A stretch of 64,000 bases of DNA, taken from Panonychus citri (taxonomy: Eukaryota; Arthropoda; Arachnida; Trombidiformes; Tetranychidae). The notes under the pieces are model-generated. The model ran no database searches. It was not told where the DNA came from and saw only the letters and a program-made list of their open reading frames with translations. A program made the translations under genes and the position numbers. Of this stretch, positions 59,089 through 64,000 are shown piece by piece (the stretch's first letter is position 1; each line of letters begins with the position of its first letter). The stretch spans positions 744,001-808,000 of the forward strand of contig NW_026515513.1 in NCBI RefSeq assembly GCF_014898815.1, in the 5' to 3' direction.

Positions 59089-60109
59089 TCAAAAAATCAT
59101 CGTTGACATCGGAATCGTTTGTGGTTTTTGTCTTAGTGACTTTTTGTATCTTTCGTTTCTCGTCAATTGGTTAACAACATCACGTACCAACACTCTCCAG
59201 ATCGCGTTTTCGTTATATTTATTTGTAATTTTCTTCAGAATATCTATGAATCATGCAATTATTATTAGTTTCAGTCATGAACTAGCGTTGATTTAGTTAA
59301 ACATTTACCTCTTAGCTTAGTTTCCTCTTCATTTGGAATATATTGATTTCTTTCATGCGTGTGTGATGATCTTAACACTGGACCGAGTAAATGTTTAGAA
59401 CGATATTCCTCGTCCCAAAGTAATTCGGCAATTTTCCTTGGAGGTCCTGTTGCATTGTGTGGCAAATCGCATAGAAACTGTCTGATTTTGGTCATTTTTT
59501 CATCATCAACACCATTCACTGTGAATGTTCTGGTACTTCTGACCCACTTATGAAAGAAAGAAAACTTTATTTTCCATGGATGAAATTGTATCTACTTACT
59601 TGTCGATCAGATCTCCGTTTCATGATCTTTTCTTCTATGAGTTTTTCCATTTCTTTTTTCCCCTGGCGACTATCATGAATGTTAGTTGTACTTGATTGAA
59701 AATTCACAGATCCATCATTCATAACTCTATCAAGCTTTTCATTAACAAACTCGAGTGTTTTGGTGTTTTCTTATTTTTTTTGAAATCTCAGTCATGAAAC
59801 GTAAAATTTCATTCATGAAATTTGGGTCACTCTGGGTTTGTTGTTGGGTTATTCCTTGACTACGAAGTTCACGGATGTCATCAATAAGGCGCTTTCCTTA
59901 ATATATATAAGAACATTATAAAAAACAAATATTGGTGATAAAAACAATGATACTCACTTTGTCGTGGAATCGATACATTAGATGACTGAGAACTTTCAGT
60001 GTCAGAATCTTGTATGAAAATAAAAAGACAACGGTTACATTCATGTAATTAACATTATAAAACTTATCTCACCTATTAAAGAGGGCTGTTTCCGTTTCCG
60101 TCTTTGCAT
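59089..60109 (-). CDS. Transposon accessory protein Y, BEN-like, paralog of X, probably broken
   Basis: Five exons are visible: 60073-60109, 59958-60008, 59602-59896, 59309-59546 and 59089-59243. The start MQRRKRKQPSLI is basic, then Ser-rich, then a helix (RLIDDIRELRSQGITQQQ). The conserved core is VNGVDDEKMTKIRQFL, then PPRKIAELLWDEEYRSKHLL with GPVL, and EEETKLRDILKKITNKY followed by WRVLVRDVVNQLTRNER. It aligns segment by segment with protein X, including the same intron positions and phases. It lacks the long coiled coil of X. Within exon 3, near 59770-59780, the frame hits stops beside a run of eight A. The following part (KTLEFVNEKLDRVMNDG) lies in another frame, so this copy seems to need a frameshift or an unseen splice. 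Confidence 0.65.
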
Positions 60110-60257
60110 TATTAGATTAAATTCAACACAATCAAGTCAATTTTTCACTCAAAAATCAATTTATTTTAATGTTTATGTTAAATTATCTCAACTGGAAATT
60201 AAATTCAAGATCCGTTTAAGATAATTTTATCTCAGTGTTTATCAAACTCTTATCAAA
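60110..60257. promoter_or_regulatory. Divergent promoter region between gene Y and the transposase
   Basis: 148 bp between divergent start codons. AT-rich, no close match to the element motif. It must hold signals for both genes. Confidence 0.45.
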
Positions 60258-62594
60258 ATGTCCAGTTATGATAAGAGATACAAATTTTTAAAGTTTTTTC
60301 GAGATTCCATGCATGAATCATCTTCTGACAGTGAAAACTCAGTGCAAGAAAATGACTACCAGGAAGATTTATCATTTAATTGTGCAAGTTCAGACCATGA
60401 TCATGAATGTAATTCATTATTTGATGATGAAGTTGAATTAAATGAGACACCTGTCAACGAATTGAAAGATAAAGTCGTTTATGTGACAATTATGAAAATA
60501 TTAATGACTTCAGGATTATCAGCTAAAAAACGTGAAACTATTTATCAACTAATACGCTTCGTTGAGAAATCACAAATGGAAAAAGAATTACCGAAAACAT
60601 TCAAAAAGTTACGCAAAGTTATAGATGTGGAGCCAATGGATTACTTGTGTAAGAAATTTTGCTCAAAGGAAAATGACTTCATAGAAAATGATGAAGATTC
60701 ATGTATGGAAACACATGGTGATTTATTCGTTTTCAATATGAAAAAAACTTTAGAGCTCCTTCTCAGAAGAAATTATGAAATTCTACAGAGTGTTTCATGT
60801 ATGAAACAACCATTTACCCAATCTGATTTCTATCGAAAGCTATGGTCTGACTTTGAGGAAGATGTTGATTTTAAAGTAACACTTATCATCAACAATGATG
60901 ATGCACGATTAACTAAATCAACTAAGACGTTCATCACACCTTTGTCTTTTCAATTGGCTGAACTTCCAATGAAACATAGATGTAACTCAAGAAACATTGG
61001 TCTTTCTGCTTTCTGGTGTGGCGAAGCTAAAATTTCACATGAACAACTTTGGCAACACGGTTTCATGCATGAATTGCAAGGTTTATTAGACAGAGTTAAT
61101 CATTTCATGTACGAGCAATTAGAGTACACATATGCAGTAAAAGTGGGCCTGATAGTAATGGATAGTGTAGCGAAAGCCAAATCGCTAAATATAAAACAAT
61201 TCAATGGCTTTTTTGGCTGTCCATATTGCTTTGAGCCTGGAAAGACTGTCATAATCAATGATAGATCACGTAAACATGTTTATCCATATAAAGATCCGTC
61301 TGAATTCATTATGAGAACTCATGATTCATACATGACTAATGCAAGAAAAGCGGTTAGACATAATCGTCCAGTTAAAGGAATCAAAGGCCCTACAATCCTT
61401 ACGCGAGTAATTGACTTGCCATCCCAGGTACCCATCGATTGGATGCACTGTGTTTTACTAGGAGTTTTTAAGCAACTTCTATCAACCAAGCCGTTCTGCG
61501 ACAAAAAAGTAATTGAAAACACTTCGAGAAAACTCAAAAGTATAAATTTCCCGCATGATTTTAAGCGAAAACCTGATACCTTGTATGAATTGAAGCTGTT
61601 TAAAGCAAGTGTGTTCAAAATATGGCTTTTTCTCTTACCACCATTGTTCAAACATGAATTATCGTCCGAATATTTAATTCTCTTATTGACTCTTTCAGTT
61701 GGAGTAAAAACACTTTGCAAAGAAAGAGTCAATCTGCATGATATCAGGCTTTCTCACACACTTCTCAATGCTTACATTTTGACACACCAAGAAGTCTTTT
61801 CACTTTCATCTATGAATCCCAATCTTCATTTCTTGCAACATTTATCATCCATGGCTGCAGAATTAGGGCCAATCACAAATTTTTCTGCGTTTCCATTTGA
61901 AGGATTCATATATGAATTGAAAAAACCAATAAATGGGACTAGAGGATTCGGTCAACAAATAGTAAATGCATATATAGATCAGAAGCAAAGAGAACATTTT
62001 GATTCATACATGGAATTTAACAGTAGCAAAATTCCAGAAAGTCTTCATAGAAGAATCACAGGTTATTCATGTTTGATAGATGAATTGACTCAATATACAG
62101 AAAATGATCAAATGAGGATAAGACTGCTGAATTCGAGAGATATTTCACCTACACAAAGTAATATCTATTATACCACGAGTAGATTAAGGTATAAAAATTG
62201 TGTTTATCATGCTCGAGATTACAAGAAAAAAAGAAAATCAGCTAGTTTTATTGTATCTTTCACGGATGAACATGATCAAAAACAGTTTGGAACAATCGAA
62301 AAATTTATCATTTCTGATAATGATTCAATTAACCTCAGTGACTGCTTTGCTATTGTGAAAACATACAAAAAACATAAGCGACCGAGTTTAACAACATCTG
62401 AAAATCCATCGTCCGCTCTATTAACTTCAATTATCCCTACATTGTCAGACATGTACCCTCTTGTTTCTTCTCAAGAAATTACCAATGTAATACATGTTTG
62501 CCAAATTAATTGTAAAATCATTTTAATTCCAGTCACTGATCAGCCGAATAATTTTTGGGTGTCAGAAATCGATTTCAATTTTGAGCATAATTAA
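60258..62594 (+). CDS. CACTA/EnSpm-like DDE transposase
   Basis: A single intact frame of 778 residues. The acidic N-terminal 70 residues precede the catalytic part. The first catalytic Asp is probably in INNDDARLTKSTKTFITPL (about 212-215), the position of the DG(V) motif in related animal enzymes. It is followed by LAELPMKHR and IGLSAFWCGEAK. A Cys pair, GCPYCFEPG, lies at about 320-328. The second Asp is D394 in PIDWMHCVLLGVFKQLL. NPNLHFLQHLSSMAAELGP leads to the likely catalytic Glu, E548, in NFSAFPFEGFIYELKK. This D-D-E layout and wording fit EnSpm/CACTA-like transposases of animals. It should cut and join the element's ends in the nucleus. About ten copies of the element motif fall inside this reading frame, encoding varied peptides such as FMHEL, SCMKQ and FIYEL. 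Confidence 0.85.
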   Translation: MSSYDKRYKFLKFFRDSMHESSSDSENSVQENDYQEDLSFNCASSDHDHECNSLFDDEVELNETPVNELKDKVVYVTIMKILMTSGLSAKKRETIYQLIRFVEKSQMEKELPKTFKKLRKVIDVEPMDYLCKKFCSKENDFIENDEDSCMETHGDLFVFNMKKTLELLLRRNYEILQSVSCMKQPFTQSDFYRKLWSDFEEDVDFKVTLIINNDDARLTKSTKTFITPLSFQLAELPMKHRCNSRNIGLSAFWCGEAKISHEQLWQHGFMHELQGLLDRVNHFMYEQLEYTYAVKVGLIVMDSVAKAKSLNIKQFNGFFGCPYCFEPGKTVIINDRSRKHVYPYKDPSEFIMRTHDSYMTNARKAVRHNRPVKGIKGPTILTRVIDLPSQVPIDWMHCVLLGVFKQLLSTKPFCDKKVIENTSRKLKSINFPHDFKRKPDTLYELKLFKASVFKIWLFLLPPLFKHELSSEYLILLLTLSVGVKTLCKERVNLHDIRLSHTLLNAYILTHQEVFSLSSMNPNLHFLQHLSSMAAELGPITNFSAFPFEGFIYELKKPINGTRGFGQQIVNAYIDQKQREHFDSYMEFNSSKIPESLHRRITGYSCLIDELTQYTENDQMRIRLLNSRDISPTQSNIYYTTSRLRYKNCVYHARDYKKKRKSASFIVSFTDEHDQKQFGTIEKFIISDNDSINLSDCFAIVKTYKKHKRPSLTTSENPSSALLTSIIPTLSDMYPLVSSQEITNVIHVCQINCKIILIPVTDQPNNFWVSEIDFNFEHN

Positions 62595-62833
62595 AAGCTA
62601 CTTCTCATTCATGAATTCCAAGTTTTCCTTGAACTATTTTACCTTCAACGCGTATGTGTAAGCTTGAAAATTGTACATTTCTATTCTTTTTCATATATGA
62701 ATTTCTACAGAATTGTGAGGAAAAATACATGAAAGATTGAAAAATTTTCAAAGCATTAAACTCAATTCAAATCCCGTTTCATATTATGTATCAAGCATTC
62801 AGAAATGTGTCTTAATACGTTAATATTCAAACG
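62595..62833. other. Right non-coding part of the transposon
   Basis: About 240 bp, with motif copies near 62608 (weak) and 62690. No gene. Confidence 0.55.
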
Positions 62834-62862
62834 GCGTTTAATGTGACTTTCTGTTACCCGGG
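62834..62862 (-). repeat. Right terminal inverted repeat
   Basis: Read on the minus strand it begins CCCGGGTAACAG and ends CATTAAACGC. The TA at 62863-62864 is the target duplication. Confidence 0.85.
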
Positions 62863-62965
62863 TAATCAAACCTTTCACATGCCCAATACTTGGCTGTTTA
62901 ATTTTGTATAAGTTAATAATTCTTCCAGATTACAAATAAAATTCATAGATTAACAGGTCGAGTTA

Positions 62966-63625
62966 TTTTCATCTCTTTACAGCTCCAGAAGAAATGTTCG
63001 AGTTACACATTAAACTTTTCAGAAAAAGACATAATAAATTCAACGGGACAAATGGGAAAGAGAATTAGTTAAATTTATCTCAGAATATTCTAATGTCCAT
63101 GCTATGGAAGCTCAATCTCTCCGTTTGGCTCCCATAGGAAGGGATATTCATGGTAACCAATATTGGTTTCAACTTGATTCTGAATTTTGTTTAAGACTTT
63201 ACCGCGAAGAGCCGGATGATGAAAAGTCTTGGATTCTTATTTGCAAGTAAGTTTGAATAGCTCTCGGTGTTTAATTGTAACCATTAATTTATTTTTCTTT
63301 TCTTTTGTTTTCTTCAGAACCAAAGTTGATCTCGAGTTTTTAATCTCAAGCCTACAAACACAAACTCTTGACCAACTTAAAGATTCTGTACCAACGAGCG
63401 CTACGGAGCATACAAGAGAAAATGATGATAGAAATTTCATTTTTCCAATCAACAGTATAAAAGATGAACAATATGAAAAAGAAAGGTCCACTTTCTCATT
63501 CGACCAAAATTCCCACTGAAGAATTGAAAAGTGAAAACTCTAGTGAATTAACTGATTACATTAGAGATGAAGTGACATTATCTCATGATAATCATCATTG
63601 CACCCAAAGCATCGTGAAAAGTTAA
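62966..63625 (+). pseudogene. RSF1 pseudogene fragment, copy 2
   Basis: Second copy of the RSF1 5' half with retained intron between exons 3 and 4. It starts in the intron before exon 2 (TTTCATCTCTTTACAG) and ends at the same point as copy 1, next to an opposed receptor gene. Exon 2 jumps straight into exon 3 at a shared ATGCT, deleting the end of exon 2, an intron and the start of exon 3, which fits a deletion between short direct repeats. A further indel breaks exon 4 near FDQNSH. Its lesions differ from those of copy 1, while the part of exon 4 lost in copy 1 is still here. Confidence 0.93.
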
Positions 63626-64000
63626 TCATTCGAAAATATTAAGCTGAAAATCAGAACCAAAGATGCAATAGATAATCCAGATAATAGAAAAATTGAAGGA
63701 GTAACAAGATAATGGAAAGTTATTGGCTCGAACGAAGGGTCGATTTCGAATTCTCTATTCATACATGAGAATGGTAGCTTGTCGATTTTCAAGCATCCCA
63801 GTCTGATTTTGTACATAATTGGATTAAATATAAGTCCAGCTTCGAAACTTTGATAGCTTCGATCAGTTATAATCTTGTTTATTGTCGGCTGATTTTGCTT
63901 ATTTATTAGAAAAATCGATTTTGATTTGTATATTGGGCTATCAGATATATGGTATGATATAGAATGTGTGTCAAAAGATCAATCCAAACAACCCGTCATT
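63622..64000 (-). CDS. Ionotropic-receptor-like gene, copy 3, partial at window edge
   Basis: Only the C-terminal part lies in the window. The frame is open from the right edge through HSISYHISDSPIYKSKSIF, LINKQNQPTINKIITDRSYQ, SFEAGLIFNPIMYKIRLG and the last membrane helix (SIFLLSGLSIASLVLIFSLI) to a stop at 63622. It is intact at the two points where copies 1 and 2 are broken, so it may be the functional member of this lineage. Its 3' end meets the RSF1 fragment as in copy 1. Confidence 0.75.

Larger units (their letters stand above)
56605..62701. repeat. Dispersed 12-bp near-palindrome TTCATGNATGAA, about 25 copies
   Basis: Hand scan of the transposon. Copies matching TTCATGNATGAA or its complement exactly start at 56605, 56947, 57290, 59809, 60794 and 61062. 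Copies with one mismatch start at 56978, 57721, 58167, 58208, 58458, 58974, 59023, 59052, 59270, 59573, 60306, 60698, 61325, 61805, 61905, 62003, 62259 and 62690. They occur in non-coding ends, introns and all three genes. Outside the element I noted only two close matches, at 52935 and 63758, at the same codons of two receptor paralogs. Confidence 0.82.
56355..62862. mobile_element. Complete 6.5-kb DNA transposon, CACTA/EnSpm-like, TA target duplication
   Basis: Both ends begin CCCGGG and are imperfect inverted repeats. The insertion sits in a duplicated segment whose intact twin at 49230-49249 reads ATGTATAATCAAACC. In the interrupted copy the left flank ends ATGTATA and the right flank starts TAATCAAACC, which shows a 2-bp TA duplication and the exact element limits (6508 bp). 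Three genes lie inside: two related accessory genes on the minus strand and one transposase on the plus strand. The closest known group by transposase features is CACTA/EnSpm (CMC); the CCCGGG ends differ from the CACTA ends that name the group. The ORF for the transposase is intact, so activity may be recent. Confidence 0.93.

Noticed and set aside
63229..63519. 96-codon ORF reading into the RSF1 fragment
   Set aside because: It starts inside former exon 3 out of frame, reads through the intron and only then enters the RSF1 frame; it is a by-product of the pseudogene.

Overview
The window looks like nuclear DNA of an arthropod. It is AT-rich, genes lie on both strands, and most carry short GT-AG introns (about 55 to 120 bp). 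The gene set is animal: PICK1, ORC3, RSF1, an HBO1-type acetyltransferase, PPIL3, ZDHHC16, a chitin-binding chitinase and ionotropic-receptor-like genes. Small introns, high gene density and the chitinase and receptor types suggest a mite, perhaps spider-mite-like; that placement is inference. All exon joins were made by eye from splice signals and reading frame.

From 1 to 49.2 kb the layout is ordinary housekeeping DNA: PICK1 (-), a TTF1-like Myb protein (+), ORC3 (+), a Ser-rich membrane protein (-), a GH18 chitinase (+), a MYST acetyltransferase with two PHD fingers (-), mitochondrial acyl carrier protein (-), RSF1 (-), a TAF1A-like protein (+), a stathmin-domain protein (+), an alpha-1,3-fucosyltransferase (-), a secreted Gly-rich peptide (-), PPIL3 (-), three unrecognised small genes and ZDHHC16 (+). 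Nuclear and chromatin functions are well represented (ORC3, RSF1, KAT7-like, TTF1-like, TAF1A-like). Broken copies of nearby genes lie among them: a chitinase piece that still carries its intron near 11 kb and a PPIL3 3'-end piece near 35.5 kb. A Tc1/mariner-type foldback element lies near 16.6 kb.

From 49.2 kb to the end the window is accessory DNA. A unit made of the ZDHHC16 3' end, a piece of RSF1 (with introns) and an opposed ionotropic-receptor-like gene is present twice. Two further receptor genes and one relic lie between the copies. The second unit is split by a complete 6.5-kb DNA transposon at 56355-62862. The element has CCCGGG-type terminal inverted repeats and a TA target duplication, and the unbroken target is still visible in the first unit.

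The transposon is the most interesting object. It carries an intact 778-aa CACTA/EnSpm-like transposase and, on the other strand, two paralogous accessory genes with a shared BEN-like C-terminal region. About 25 copies of a 12-bp near-palindrome, TTCATGNATGAA, are spread over its whole length, inside coding exons and introns as well as near the ends, and are almost absent from the rest of the window. The working idea is an element-encoded DNA-binding protein (perhaps the BEN-like pair) that coats the whole element.
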